64,000 nt of DNA from Streptomyces lanatus (GCF_014655715.1 NZ_BNBM01000013.1:1-64000), one strand, 5' to 3'. Counted from the stretch's first letter, positions 43,291 through 53,186 are shown. Numbers and translations: made by a program. The notes: a model not told the origin generated them from the sequence alone.

Positions 43291-44493
43291 ATGGCCCCTA
43301 TGAGCACCCCCCGCCTCCCTCTGTCCGGCATCACCGTCGTCAGCCTCGAACAGGCCGTGGCCGCCCCGTACGCCACGCGGCAGCTGGCCGACCTCGGGGC
43401 TCGGGTGATCAAGGTCGAGCGGCCGGGGGGCGGGGACTTCGCCCGCCGGTACGACACCACGGTGCACGGGGAGTCCAGCTATTTCGTCTGGCTCAACCGG
43501 TCCAAGGAATCCCTCACCCTGGATCTCAAAGCGCCGGGGGGACTGGCGATTCTCCACCAACTCCTCGACACCGCCGACGTGTTCGTGCAGAACCTCGCGC
43601 CCGGCGCCGTCGACCGCCTCGGCCTGGGCACCGAGGTGCTCGCCGAGCGGTGGCCGCGGCTGATCCCGTGCACGATCTCCGGGTACGGGACGTCGGGGCC
43701 GTGGGCCGATCGCAAGTCGTACGACCTGCTGGTGCAGTGCCAGACCGGGCTGGTGTCGCTGACCGGTACCGCCGAGGAGACCGCGCGGGTCGGGATCTCC
43801 GTCGCCGACATCGCCGCCGGGATGTACGCGTACAGCGGCGTCCTGACCGCCCTGTACACCCGCGCCACCACGGGCACCGCGCACCCGGTGGAGGTGTCCC
43901 TGTTCGAGGCGCTGGCGGAGTGGATGGGGCAGCCCGCGAACTACACCCGCTACGGCGGCACCCAGCCTCAGCGCCTGGGCACCCAGCACCCCACCCTCGC
44001 CCCGTACGGCGCCTACACCGCCGCCGACGGCCGGGAGGTGCTGTTCTCCATCCAGAACGAGCGCGAGTGGGCCGTGCTGTGTGCGCACTTCCTCGGCCGG
44101 CCGGAGCTGACCGACGACCCGCGCTTCGCCACGAGTTCCGCGCGGGTGGCCCACCGCGACGAGCTCAACGCCGTCGTCGCCGAGCGCTGCGCCCGCTCCG
44201 ACACCGAGGACATCCTCAAGGACCTGGAGGCGATCAACATCGCCTGCGCCGGGGTCAACGACGTCGCCGCGTTCCTGGACCACCAGGTCCTCGCGGCCCG
44301 GGGCCGCTGGCGTGACGTGGCACTCCCCGGTGGGGCGACGGCCCAGGCCCTGCTGCCGCCTGCCGACCTCGCGGGGCTGCCGGTGCGCATGGACCCGGTG
44401 CCCGCCGCGGGCGAGCACACCGAGGCGATCCTCGCCGAACTCGGCCGCAGCGGCGAGGAGATCGAGGCCCTGCGCACCGACGGTGTGATTTAG
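43291..44493 (+). CDS. CaiB/BaiF-family CoA transferase
   Basis: 400 residues. Family motifs: LEQAVAAPYATRQLADLGAR and VIKVERPGGGDFARRYD, the central SISGYG-like TISGYGTSGPWADRKSYD, then the region holding the catalytic Asp, GISVADIAAGMY. It transfers CoA between carboxylic acids. ATG 43291 or ATG 43300 could be used; no ribosome binding site decides. Substrate unknown. Confidence 0.9.
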   Translation: MAPMSTPRLPLSGITVVSLEQAVAAPYATRQLADLGARVIKVERPGGGDFARRYDTTVHGESSYFVWLNRSKESLTLDLKAPGGLAILHQLLDTADVFVQNLAPGAVDRLGLGTEVLAERWPRLIPCTISGYGTSGPWADRKSYDLLVQCQTGLVSLTGTAEETARVGISVADIAAGMYAYSGVLTALYTRATTGTAHPVEVSLFEALAEWMGQPANYTRYGGTQPQRLGTQHPTLAPYGAYTAADGREVLFSIQNEREWAVLCAHFLGRPELTDDPRFATSSARVAHRDELNAVVAERCARSDTEDILKDLEAINIACAGVNDVAAFLDHQVLAARGRWRDVALPGGATAQALLPPADLAGLPVRMDPVPAAGEHTEAILAELGRSGEEIEALRTDGVI

Positions 44494-44592
44494 CGGCTCT
44501 CACCGAACGCCGCACCCCCTTCCCGCGTCACAGTCCCGGGCGGTACCGACACCGCCCCGACCGGCTCACCGCCGTCCGTTCGGGGGGTTTCC

Positions 44593-45462
44593 ATGCGTAC
44601 GACCGCTTACCGCACCGTCCTGTCACTCACCGCGCTCGGTCTGCTCGCCACCGGATGCGGCAGCTCTCAGCCCGGCGGCTCCGACGAATCCGAGCCGGCG
44701 CCGAACACCGAGCCCCGCGCCCTCAAGGTCGCCGAGGCCTGGGACGGTTCGACGGCAGCCGACACCTGGCGCACCGGCTACTACCCGATCGCCGACCCGG
44801 CACAACTGCCCGAGGACGCCTTCCACGACGATGCCGACAAGGAGGCGTACCTCACCCAGAACGTCGTCCTGCGCGGCAACCTCCCCGAGACCCCGCAGAC
44901 GGACGCGAAGGTGACCTGGCGGAGCGGTGAGTCGCTCACGCTGCCGCTCCTGGGGGCGCGGGCGGCGTACGAGAAGCTGGGCGGCGGCGACCTCAGCCCC
45001 GGGCCCCACCTCACGGTGACCGGGGCGAAGCTGGGCGAGACGACGCTGGCCACCAGCCGCGGCCCGGCCACCGTCCCGGCCTGGCTGTTCACGATCGAGG
45101 GCTACGACACCCCGCTCAAGCGGGTCGCTCTCAACCCCTCGAAGCCGCCGAAGCCGCCCATCGGACCGGCCGGGCAGCTCGGCAGCGCGTTGTGGGAGCT
45201 GAACAAGGTGGTCGAGGTGACCGCCGACGGCAGGTCCGTCACCGTACTGGCCCACCACGGGGCCTGCGACGACGGACCCGCCGTGGATGTGCTGGAGACG
45301 GACGGCAGTGTGGTGTTGTCCGGCTACGTCGTCGGCGCGAGCGACGAGCTTTGCACGGCGCAGCTCCTGTCCAAGAAGGTCACCGTCGAACTGGACCGCC
45401 CGCTCGACGACCGGATCCTGCTGGACGCGTTCACCGGCCGCCCAGTGAGTCACTCCTCCTGA
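44593..45462 (+). CDS. lipoprotein, function unknown
   Basis: 289 residues. A lipoprotein signal with lipobox LLATGC ends at Cys 22, then a Ser/Glu/Pro linker. The rest is a beta-rich extracytoplasmic domain with one Cys pair candidate (GACDDGP and DELCTAQ). It is not recognised as a known family. The 3' end overlaps the GH42 gene on the other strand by 13 bases. Confidence 0.8.
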   Translation: MRTTAYRTVLSLTALGLLATGCGSSQPGGSDESEPAPNTEPRALKVAEAWDGSTAADTWRTGYYPIADPAQLPEDAFHDDADKEAYLTQNVVLRGNLPETPQTDAKVTWRSGESLTLPLLGARAAYEKLGGGDLSPGPHLTVTGAKLGETTLATSRGPATVPAWLFTIEGYDTPLKRVALNPSKPPKPPIGPAGQLGSALWELNKVVEVTADGRSVTVLAHHGACDDGPAVDVLETDGSVVLSGYVVGASDELCTAQLLSKKVTVELDRPLDDRILLDAFTGRPVSHSS

Positions 45463-47510
45463 AGAACCCTCACATCCCATGCGGCCAGGCGTACTTCACC
45501 GCCACACACCTCACCGGACAGCACATCCCGCACGCCCCCTGGCACGGGTACGGTCACCGGATCCCACGACCAGTTGTGCAGGAAACGGACCCGGCGACCG
45601 TCACGCGAGTGGGCCGACGTCGCTGTCACGCTCGGGTGGGCCGGGCGCCACGCGTCGCCGTCAGGGGCCGCCGCCCACCGAAGCAGGGCCTGGGCGAATA
45701 CGGGGTCCGGGACGGTGCCCACGTAGGTGATGCGGCCGGTGCCGTGGGGGTGGGTGGTGGCAGCGGGCCAGCGTCCGAAGTGGGGGTGGTCGTAGGTGGC
45801 CAACTCCTGCGCGCCCTGGGGCTGGAGACCGTCGGCCCAGTGCAGGGCGTGGGCCTCGGGTGGGAGGGCGAGGCCGTTCGTGCCGGTCACGGGCAGTGGG
45901 GCGTCCAGGTTGCTGAACTCGTCGTACGTCACCCCGGCGGCCTCCGCCAGCCGCGCGGGCTGGGCATCGGTGCGGGCCCGTGCCTCGTGGTCGCCGTAGG
46001 CGGTGCGGGGGCCGAGGACGAGGTGGCCGCCCTGCTCGGCGTACGCCTTCAGCCGGTCCAGGGTCGCGTCGTCGGCGGCGTAGTAGGCCGGGACGACGAG
46101 GACCGGGGGCAGTTCGGCGTCGGGGAGCTGGCCCGGGTGCAGGATGCGGGACTGGAGGCCGGCGTCGAAGGCGCCCCGGTAGAAGGCGTCGAAGAGGGTC
46201 TCGTACGACCGCTTGTCCGGGTCCCCGTCGGGCGTGGCCAGCGGGGGCTGTGCCTGGAGCGCCCATTTGCTGGGGCCGTCGTAGAGGAAGGCGACGTCGG
46301 CGTCCGGGGTGAGTGCCGCGACCAGATCGCCCGCCCTCTCCAACTCCCCGCCCAGCGCGGCGAGTTCGCGGTACACCCGCCCGGGGCGGCCGTTGTGCGG
46401 CAGGATGCCGCCCCAGTAGGTCTCGGTGCCGAAGTGCAGGGTGTGCCAGTGCCAGTACTCGATCATCGAGGCGCCGCGCGAGATCAGCGCCCAGGCGGCC
46501 TGGCGGTACTGGCCGTCGTAGGCGGGCCGGTTGTCCCACGGTCCGCTGATGGCCTGCGCGTTGGTCTCCGTCACCAGGAACGGCTCCTGGCGTGAGGAGT
46601 ACATGCGGTCGGCGCTGCGGTACAGGGCCCAGGTGCCGTTGGTCGTCCAGTCCTGGCCGGAGCGGTTCCGGTCGGGCAGGGCGAGGGCGTCCTGCATCGT
46701 GTAGTACGGGTTGCCCGCGGTCATGTCGAGGCGCTCGGTCAGCTTGTCGTCCTCGACAGCCTGGCGGTCGTAGGAGATGCAGGTGGTGACGAACTGGCCG
46801 GGGCGGGCGTACTCGCGCACGATCTCGGTCTGCCAGGCGATGAACTCGGTGGTGAGACGGGCCTGGAAGCGCCGCCAGGCCAGGTCGTACTGGGGCTGGG
46901 CGTTGCCGTCGGGGGTCCAGAGGTCGGCCCAGGTGGAGAGGCGGTGCGACCAGTAGACGAGGCCCCACTCGCGGTTGAGGGTCTCGACGTCGCCGTAGCG
47001 TTCCCGCAGGTCGTCGGTGAAGCGCTGGAAGACGCCGTGGTTGTGGAAGAGGTGCAGTCCGGGTTCGTTGTCGACCTGGAAGCCGATGACGGCCGGGTGG
47101 TCGGCGTACCGGGCCACGATCCTGCGGATGATCCGCTCGGCGTGGAAGCGGAACGCCGGGTGGGTGAAGTCGACCTCCTGGCGGGCGCCCCAGCCGTGCC
47201 GCCTGCCGGTGCGGTACTCCCCCGCGATCTCCGGGTACTGCCGGGCCAGCCACGGCGGCACGGCGTACGTCGGTGTCCCGAGGATCACCGCGATGCCCCG
47301 CTCATGGGCGCCGTCCAGGACCGGCTGGAGCCAGTCGAGGTCGAAGCGCCCGTTCTCCGGCTCCCAGGTCGACCAGACGGACTCGCCGACCCGGATCACG
47401 GTGAACCGGGCCTCGGCCATCAGGTCGAGGTCGTCCTTGAGGCGTTCGTAGGGCTGGTACTCGTGGTAGTAGGCGGCGCCGAACAGGACGCGGGGTGGCA
47501 GCTCGAACAT
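45450..47510 (-). CDS. GH42 beta-galactosidase
   Basis: 686 residues. GH42 core: the acid/base Glu in GFQVDNEPGLH and the nucleophile Glu in FLVTETNAQA, with a trimerisation domain and a C-terminal beta domain. ATG 47510. No signal peptide, so it acts in the cytoplasm on imported beta-galactosides. It is the last gene of a LacI-ABC-GH42 operon. Confidence 0.93.
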   Translation of the reverse strand: MFELPPRVLFGAAYYHEYQPYERLKDDLDLMAEARFTVIRVGESVWSTWEPENGRFDLDWLQPVLDGAHERGIAVILGTPTYAVPPWLARQYPEIAGEYRTGRRHGWGARQEVDFTHPAFRFHAERIIRRIVARYADHPAVIGFQVDNEPGLHLFHNHGVFQRFTDDLRERYGDVETLNREWGLVYWSHRLSTWADLWTPDGNAQPQYDLAWRRFQARLTTEFIAWQTEIVREYARPGQFVTTCISYDRQAVEDDKLTERLDMTAGNPYYTMQDALALPDRNRSGQDWTTNGTWALYRSADRMYSSRQEPFLVTETNAQAISGPWDNRPAYDGQYRQAAWALISRGASMIEYWHWHTLHFGTETYWGGILPHNGRPGRVYRELAALGGELERAGDLVAALTPDADVAFLYDGPSKWALQAQPPLATPDGDPDKRSYETLFDAFYRGAFDAGLQSRILHPGQLPDAELPPVLVVPAYYAADDATLDRLKAYAEQGGHLVLGPRTAYGDHEARARTDAQPARLAEAAGVTYDEFSNLDAPLPVTGTNGLALPPEAHALHWADGLQPQGAQELATYDHPHFGRWPAATTHPHGTGRITYVGTVPDPVFAQALLRWAAAPDGDAWRPAHPSVTATSAHSRDGRRVRFLHNWSWDPVTVPVPGGVRDVLSGEVCGGEVRLAAWDVRVLQEE

Positions 47511-47552
47511 CCTTCTCCCATACGGTGGTTGAGGGTGGCCCCATGGGGGGTG

Positions 47553-48371
47553 TCAGCCCTTGACGGCGCCCGTGGACAGGCCTTCGAGGAGCTGTTTGCG
47601 CAGCACGACGAAGAGGGCTACGGCGGGCAGGACGGCGAGGACCGCCCCGGCGAGCACGAGGTCGTACTGGCGCTGTTCCGAGACGAACAGGGTCTGCAGG
47701 CCGAGCGGCAGGGTGTACTGGGAGCTGTCGGAGACCAGCACCAGCGGCCATAGGAAGCTGTTGTAGCTCTGCAGGAAGGTCCACACCGCGAGCGCGCCGA
47801 GCGAGGGGCGCAGCAGGGGCAGCACGATCCGCCGGAAGATGCCGAACTCGCTCGCGCCGTCGATACGGGCGGCCTCCAGCACGCTGTCCGGAACGGACTG
47901 CACGATGTACTGCTGCATCATGAAGATCCCGAACGCGGGCGCCACCCACGGCACGATCAGCGCGAACCACGGGCTGCCGAGGCCGGTCTTCACCAGCATC
48001 ACGAACAGCGGCACCAGGATCACCGCGAACGGGATGGACAGCGAGCTGAACATCACGCCGAACAGCAGGTTCTTGCCCGCGAACCGGAACTTGGCGAAGC
48101 CGTACCCGGCCAGGGCGCACACGAAGACGGACACGGCGGTGGCGACGACGGCGACCACCGTGCTCATCAGGAACCAGCGGCCGAAGGGCTGATCGGTGAG
48201 CAGGGTGCGGTAGTTGTCGAGGGTGAACGGGGACGGGAGCAGCTTCGGCGGGTAGGCGAAGATATCGCCGCGCGGTTTGAAGGAGCCGCTCAACGCCCAC
48301 AGCAGCGGGGCGAGGAAGCCCAGGAACAGCAGGATCAGGAAGGCGTAGAGGGGCAGGCGGGCGCGTGTCAT
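47553..48371 (-). CDS. sugar ABC transporter permease (MalG-like)
   Basis: 272 residues, six transmembrane segments. The EAA loop VLEAARIDGASEFGIFRRIV contacts the ATPase. ATG 48371 overlaps the upstream permease stop by 4 bases (48368-48371). The operon has no ATPase gene; a shared MsiK-type ATPase is usual for such Streptomyces importers. Confidence 0.92.
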   Translation of the reverse strand: MTRARLPLYAFLILLFLGFLAPLLWALSGSFKPRGDIFAYPPKLLPSPFTLDNYRTLLTDQPFGRWFLMSTVVAVVATAVSVFVCALAGYGFAKFRFAGKNLLFGVMFSSLSIPFAVILVPLFVMLVKTGLGSPWFALIVPWVAPAFGIFMMQQYIVQSVPDSVLEAARIDGASEFGIFRRIVLPLLRPSLGALAVWTFLQSYNSFLWPLVLVSDSSQYTLPLGLQTLFVSEQRQYDLVLAGAVLAVLPAVALFVVLRKQLLEGLSTGAVKG

Positions 48372-49270
48372 GAGGTGGCCCTCCCGATGCCGAGGAGACG
48401 GTTGACGAGCTGACTCAGTCCGAAGACGAGGACGAAGAGGACCACGGCCGCGGCGGCCGCGTAGCCGAACTGCTGGCGCTGGAAGGCGGCCCGGTAGATG
48501 AACATCGTCACCGAGAGGGTGGACTCGGCCGGTCCGCCGCCGGTCAGCAGGTACGGCTCCTCGAAGATCTGGGCCGCGCCGATGAAGGACGTCACGACGA
48601 CGAAGGCGGTCACCGGCTTCAGTGCCGGCAGGGTGACCGTGGTGAAGGTGCGCAGGCGTCCCGCGCCGTCCAGGGCCGCGGCCTCGTACAACTCCCTCGG
48701 TACGTTCTGGAGTCCGGCGAGGAAGAACACCGTGAGGTAGCCGGTCCAGCGCCACAGCATCACCAGGGCGATGCTCACCCTGGCCCAGCCCGGATCGCCC
48801 AGCCAGTCGACGCCGCCGGTGCCGAACAGGGCGCGCAGCACCGAGTTGGCGAGGCCGAACTGCCGGTCGAAGACCAGGCCGAAGATGAGGGCGACGAGGA
48901 TCGGGGAGACGACGACGGGCACGAAATAGGCCGTGCGCCACAGGTCCCGGACGCGCAGGCCACGGGTGTTGAGGGCCTGGGCGATCAGCAGGGCCAGGGG
49001 TACGACGACGCAGACGGCCACGAGCACGAAGACGGCCGTGTTGCCGAGAGCCCGGTGGAAGCTGATGTCGGTGGCGAGCAGGCGGTAGTTGCGCAGGCCC
49101 ACCCAGTGCGGGGTGCCGAGGCCGACCCACTCGGTCAGGCTCAGCCAGAGCGAGACGGCGATCGGGACCAGCATGAACAGGACGTAGAGGAGATAGAAGG
49201 GGGAGATGAAGAGGTACGGCGCCCAGGAGCTCCTGGCGCGGTGGGGGCCGGCTGTCGTGGTGGTGGACAT
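48368..49270 (-). CDS. sugar ABC transporter permease (MalF-like)
   Basis: 300 residues, six transmembrane segments. The EAA loop LYEAAALDGAGRLRTFTTVT is clear. Translationally coupled to the next permease gene by a 4-base overlap. ATG 49270. Confidence 0.92.
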   Translation of the reverse strand: MSTTTTAGPHRARSSWAPYLFISPFYLLYVLFMLVPIAVSLWLSLTEWVGLGTPHWVGLRNYRLLATDISFHRALGNTAVFVLVAVCVVVPLALLIAQALNTRGLRVRDLWRTAYFVPVVVSPILVALIFGLVFDRQFGLANSVLRALFGTGGVDWLGDPGWARVSIALVMLWRWTGYLTVFFLAGLQNVPRELYEAAALDGAGRLRTFTTVTLPALKPVTAFVVVTSFIGAAQIFEEPYLLTGGGPAESTLSVTMFIYRAAFQRQQFGYAAAAAVVLFVLVFGLSQLVNRLLGIGRATS

Positions 49271-49282
49271 GGTGGGCGCCTC

Positions 49283-50623
49283 CTAACGGCCGGCCTGGTC
49301 GCGGAAGTCCGCCGCGGTCTGTTTCAGGGCCTGACGTGGGCTCAGATCGCCGTGGTAGGCGCGCAGGAGGTTGCCCGCGAGCACGTCGTAGAGGATCGAC
49401 TGGTCGGGGCTCTGGTGGAACGGGGGGACCTGGGGCAGCAGTTCGCGGTAGAGGGGGAAGAGGCGCTGGCCGCCGCAGAAGTCGTCCCGGGCGGCGCTCA
49501 GGCGCGGGTCGTCGTAGACCGAGCGGCGGGTGGGGAGGTAGCCGGTCTCGGTGAAGCGGCGGACCTGGCCCTCGTGGGTGAGCCAGGTCTTGAACAGGAA
49601 GTCCCTCGCCGCCCGGGTGTTGGCCTTGTCCTTGATGACGCCGAACCCGGTGCCGCCCGCGGCGGCCGTGACCGCGCCGCCGCCCTCGAAGCGGGGCAGG
49701 GCCTTGACCCGCCATCTCCCGTTCTGCTCGGGCACGTTGGGCATCAGGCCGTAGTTCTTGTACCAGATGGCCATGGGGAGCCCGATGACCCTGCCCTGTT
49801 TCAGGGCGGTCTGCATGGCGGCGCCGTAGTAGTCGGAGATGTCGATGACGAAGCCGGTGCGCAGTCCGTCGCACAGGAAGCGCAGGACCTCCTCGGCCTC
49901 CGGCGAGTCGAGGACGAGGTTCTGGTCGGCGTCGAAGAAGGCGCCGCCGCGCTGGTAGAGCAGCATCTGGAAGGACTGCACGACCTGGCCCGCGTCGCTG
50001 CCGACCGTGGAGACGACGCACATCGACGCGCCGTGGTCGCGGTGGACGCGGGCGCCGACTTCGGCGAACTCCTCCCAAGTCGCCGTGTTCTTGGGCATGT
50101 TGTAGCGGTCGAAGAGGTCGTCCCGGTAGAAGTAGACGACCATCGGGGTGTCCGAGTCGAAGGCGTAGACCCGGCCGTCCTTGCTGAAGGGGGCCGTGCG
50201 GGCGGGCAGCAGGTCGTCTTTCAAGCCCGGTACGGCGGCTATGTCGTCGGTGAGGTCGTACAGCAGGCGTTCGGCTATGTCGCCGCGCAGCATGCGCGGG
50301 AAGCTGCCGATCTCGAAGCCGATGAGGTCGGGGGTGCCGCGTCCGGCGACGGCCTGGGCTAGGAGCTTGGTGACCACGTCGGGGGCTCCGGCGCGGGTGA
50401 CCTTCAGGTGGTAACGGAAGTCGGTGAGCCGGTCGGCCTCGGGGATGCCCTTCTCGAAGAAGGCTTCGTAGCCCGGGTCGTGGGTCCACAGGGCGAGGGT
50501 GACGTCTCCGGAGGTCAGGGCGGTGGTGCTGTCTGCTCCGCAGGCGGTGAGGGCGGCGGCCGTGCTCAGGCCGAGGGCGCCGCGCAGGAGGGTGCGGCGG
50601 GTCGGGTGGGGTGGTGGGTACAC
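49283..50623 (-). CDS. sugar ABC transporter substrate-binding lipoprotein, Tat-type
   Basis: 446 residues, extracellular solute-binding family 1. The N-terminus TRRTLLRGALGLSTAAALTA plus Cys looks like a Tat signal with a lipobox (LTAC). GTG 50623 has GAGGAG 5-10 bases upstream. It probably captures a beta-galactoside or oligosaccharide for the GH42 enzyme. Confidence 0.92.
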   Translation of the reverse strand: MYPPPHPTRRTLLRGALGLSTAAALTACGADSTTALTSGDVTLALWTHDPGYEAFFEKGIPEADRLTDFRYHLKVTRAGAPDVVTKLLAQAVAGRGTPDLIGFEIGSFPRMLRGDIAERLLYDLTDDIAAVPGLKDDLLPARTAPFSKDGRVYAFDSDTPMVVYFYRDDLFDRYNMPKNTATWEEFAEVGARVHRDHGASMCVVSTVGSDAGQVVQSFQMLLYQRGGAFFDADQNLVLDSPEAEEVLRFLCDGLRTGFVIDISDYYGAAMQTALKQGRVIGLPMAIWYKNYGLMPNVPEQNGRWRVKALPRFEGGGAVTAAAGGTGFGVIKDKANTRAARDFLFKTWLTHEGQVRRFTETGYLPTRRSVYDDPRLSAARDDFCGGQRLFPLYRELLPQVPPFHQSPDQSILYDVLAGNLLRAYHGDLSPRQALKQTAADFRDQAGR

Positions 50624-50671
50624 ACGTGACTCCTCACGTGGTGCGGGTATGGGGTGTGCGTGTGCTCGGGT

Positions 50672-51652
50672 TCAGCCGCGCATGGGTCCGGTGGAGGCCC
50701 GTACGGTCAACTCGACGGCCGGTTCAGGGTGTTCGGCCGGGGCGGGGCGGCCCTCGATCAGGGCGATCAGATGGTCGACGGCGCGGTCGGCGACGGCGGT
50801 GAAGTTCTGTCTGACGGTGGTCAGGGGCGGGGAGAGATAGGCGGCGGCCGGGATGTCGTCGTACCCGACGAGGCTGATGTCGCCCGGCACGTCACGGCCC
50901 GCCTCCGCGAAGGCGTGCAGTGCGCCGATCGCCATGTCGTCGTTGGCGGCGAACACGGCGGTGACGTCGTCGAGTTCGGCCAGCTGTCGGCCGGCGGCGT
51001 ATCCGGCGGCCGGGGTCCAGTCGCCCTCCAGGGCGAGGGGCGGTTCGGGGGCTCCGGCGGCGGCGAGGGCCTCGCGCCAGCCTCGGAGGCGGTCGCGGGC
51101 GGCCCACCAGTTCTGGGGACCGGGGATGTGGTGGACGGTGCGGTGGCCGAGGGTGAGCAAATGCTCGGTGGCGATACGGGCGGCGGCGACCCCGTCGGCG
51201 TCGACCACCACGCCCACGCCCTCGCCGAGACTGATCACCGGGACGTCCGCGCCGAGCCGGAGCGGTGCGCCGTCGTCGATGGGCTCGGACAGCACGATCC
51301 CGTCGACGCCCTGCTCCAGCAGCGCCTCTACGGCGACGGAGACTTGCTGCCCTTCCAATGTGCTGGCCAGGGCGAAGGAGTACCCCGCGCGCTGCATCGC
51401 CCTCTCCAGGGCGATGAGCAGGGTCGACGGGCCGTACAAGGCGGTGCCGAGGGAGACGACGCCGATGCGCCGGTAGCGGCCCAGGAGCAGGGCGCGTGCC
51501 GCGTTGTTCGGGCGGTAGTCCAGCTCCCGTATGGCCCGGAGCACGCGGTCGCGGACGTCCGGGCTGACGTGCGGTTCGCCGTTGACGACCCGCGACACGG
51601 TCTTCTGGGAGACACCGGCGGCGCGGGCGACCTCGGTCATCGTCGTCGCCAT
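50672..51652 (-). CDS. LacI-family transcriptional regulator of the GH42 operon
   Basis: 326 residues. HTH MTEVARAAGVSQKTVSRVVN, hinge NNAARALLLGRYRRIGV and a sugar-binding domain (VFAANDDMAIGALH, SLVGYDDIPAAAYLSPPLTT). ATG 51652. It is 48 bases upstream of the binding-protein gene on the same strand and has two palindromes just upstream, so it probably represses itself and the whole operon until a galactoside binds. Confidence 0.92.
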   Translation of the reverse strand: MATTMTEVARAAGVSQKTVSRVVNGEPHVSPDVRDRVLRAIRELDYRPNNAARALLLGRYRRIGVVSLGTALYGPSTLLIALERAMQRAGYSFALASTLEGQQVSVAVEALLEQGVDGIVLSEPIDDGAPLRLGADVPVISLGEGVGVVVDADGVAAARIATEHLLTLGHRTVHHIPGPQNWWAARDRLRGWREALAAAGAPEPPLALEGDWTPAAGYAAGRQLAELDDVTAVFAANDDMAIGALHAFAEAGRDVPGDISLVGYDDIPAAAYLSPPLTTVRQNFTAVADRAVDHLIALIEGRPAPAEHPEPAVELTVRASTGPMRG

Positions 51653-51683
51653 GGAAGGGCTCCCGGGGTGGTCGGGGTCGGCG

Positions 51684-51699
51684 TTGACTACGTAGTCAA
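51684..51699. promoter_or_regulatory. LacI operator candidate 1
   Basis: TTGACTACGTAGTCAA, a perfect 16-base palindrome with a central CpG, 32 bases upstream of the LacI start. Repeated at 51729. Confidence 0.85.
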
Positions 51700-51728
51700 A
51701 TGCGGGAGTGGCTGTGCCGGGGCCGCGT

Positions 51729-51742
51729 TGACTACGTAGTCA
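51729..51742. promoter_or_regulatory. LacI operator candidate 2
   Basis: TGACTACGTAGTCA, a perfect 14-base palindrome identical to the core of site 1; centres are 44 bases apart. The two may be bridged by one tetramer or bound side by side. Confidence 0.85.
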
Positions 51743-51810
51743 CGCCAGTGTGGGGAGCGGTGGGAGCGCAGTCAATGGTCTGTACGCCGGCAACAGTGAT
51801 CCGGCGGCGG

Positions 51811-52671
51811 TCAGATCCTCAGGGCCGACTCGGCGGCGGCCAGGGCCTGTTCCGCGTAGCCCCGGCCGAAGAGCACGGCGTGCACCAGGAGCGGGAAGAG
51901 CTGATGGAGGCCGATCCGGTCGGGCCGGCCGGCGGCGAGGGGCGCGACCTCCTGGTAGCCGTCCAGGACACGGTCCAGGTGGGGGCAGCCGAAGAGGTGC
52001 AGCATGGCGAGGTCGGTCTCGCGGTGCCCGCCGTGCGCGGCAGGGTCGATCAGCCAGGTGTGCCCATCGGCGCCCCAGAGGACGTTGCCGTTCCAGAGGT
52101 CACCGTGCAGCCGGGCGGGCGGCTCGGCGGGCCCTGCCAGTTCGGGGAGCCGCTCGCAGACCCGCTCGATGACGGGAGCCTCCGTCCTGCGGACCGTGCC
52201 CTGGTCGACCGCGCTGCGCAGATACGGCAGCACCCGGTGCTCGGCGTACCAGCGGGGCCAGTCGGACCCGGTGACATTGCGCATCGGGGCGAGCCCGATA
52301 TAGGCGTCCTCGGGGCCGCCGGGCGGTGGGGCGCCGAACGCACGCGCCCCGGACGCATGGAGGGCGGCCAGCTCCCGACCGAACCGCTCCGCCGCCCCGG
52401 CGCTGGGCGTTCCGGTCGCCACCCGGTCGGTGACCAGCCACCGCGCGTCCCGGCCGTGCACGGTCGGGATACGCACCGTGCCGGCTTCGGCCAGCCACCG
52501 CAGCCCCGCCGCCTCGGCCCACGCGGCCCTCTCGCCATCCCCCCGCTTGACCATCACCGTCCGGCCGTCGCCGAGGGTGACTTCGGCGAGCGTCCCGGAG
52601 AGGCGACGCTCGCCGCTCACGGGACGCCCGGTGAAGCGCGCCGCCACGGCAGCCGGGGTCTCGTTCTGCAC
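51811..52671 (-). CDS. fructosamine-3-kinase/APH-family kinase
   Basis: 286 residues. Kinase-fold motifs: catalytic HGDLWNGNVLW and metal-binding WLIDPAAHGGHRETDLAM, which match fructosamine kinases better than antibiotic phosphotransferases. It would phosphorylate fructosamine-type adducts so that they fall apart. GTG 52671, about 20 bases after the upstream stop, so it may be co-transcribed with the molybdenum hydroxylase genes. Confidence 0.85.
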   Translation of the reverse strand: MQNETPAAVAARFTGRPVSGERRLSGTLAEVTLGDGRTVMVKRGDGERAAWAEAAGLRWLAEAGTVRIPTVHGRDARWLVTDRVATGTPSAGAAERFGRELAALHASGARAFGAPPPGGPEDAYIGLAPMRNVTGSDWPRWYAEHRVLPYLRSAVDQGTVRRTEAPVIERVCERLPELAGPAEPPARLHGDLWNGNVLWGADGHTWLIDPAAHGGHRETDLAMLHLFGCPHLDRVLDGYQEVAPLAAGRPDRIGLHQLFPLLVHAVLFGRGYAEQALAAAESALRI

Positions 52672-52690
52672 GGGCCTCAGCGTACGGCCC

Positions 52691-53146
52691 TCAGCTGTTG
52701 GCGGCCGCCTTCTTGATCGCCTCTCGGATACGGGCGTACGTCCCGCAGCGGCAGACGTTCTCGATGCCGTCGATGTCGGCGTCCGTCGGACGGGGCGTCT
52801 TCTTCAGCAAGGCGGCGGTCGCCATGATCTGGCCCGGCTGGCAGAAGCCGCACTGGGCGACGTCGCAGTCGAGCCAGGCCTGTTGGACGGGGTGGAGGCG
52901 GTCGCCGTCGGCCAGGCCCTCGATGGTGGTGACCTCGCGGTCGGCGCAGTCGGCGACCGGGACGACACAGGGCTGGATCTCGTCGCCGTCGAGGTGGCTG
53001 GTGCAGGCGCGGCAGGCGCCCACGCCACAGCCGTACTTGGGGCCGGTGACGTGCAGAAGGTCGCGCAGGACCCAGAGCAGCGGCATGTCGGCGGGGGCCT
53101 CGACGGTGACCCGCTTCCCGTTGAGGGTGAAGGTGTAGGAGGGCAT
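52691..53146 (-). CDS. (2Fe-2S) subunit of a molybdenum hydroxylase
   Basis: 151 residues. The plant-type cluster ligands are YGCGVGACRAC with a further Cys in QPC; the second cluster uses CGFCQPGQ and CRCGTY. ATG 53146 has GAGAAGG upstream; the frame from 53170 adds eight residues. It partners the large subunit upstream in the operon. Confidence 0.9.
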   Translation of the reverse strand: MPSYTFTLNGKRVTVEAPADMPLLWVLRDLLHVTGPKYGCGVGACRACTSHLDGDEIQPCVVPVADCADREVTTIEGLADGDRLHPVQQAWLDCDVAQCGFCQPGQIMATAALLKKTPRPTDADIDGIENVCRCGTYARIREAIKKAAANS

Positions 53147-53186
53147 GGGGGCCTTCTCTTCGGGGGACACGGAAGTTTTGGGTGGG

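Noticed and set aside
47553..50489. 978-residue minus-strand frame through the GH42 operon
   Set aside because: Its first two thirds are Arg/Pro-rich shadow; only the last 272 residues (the permease from 48371) are real.
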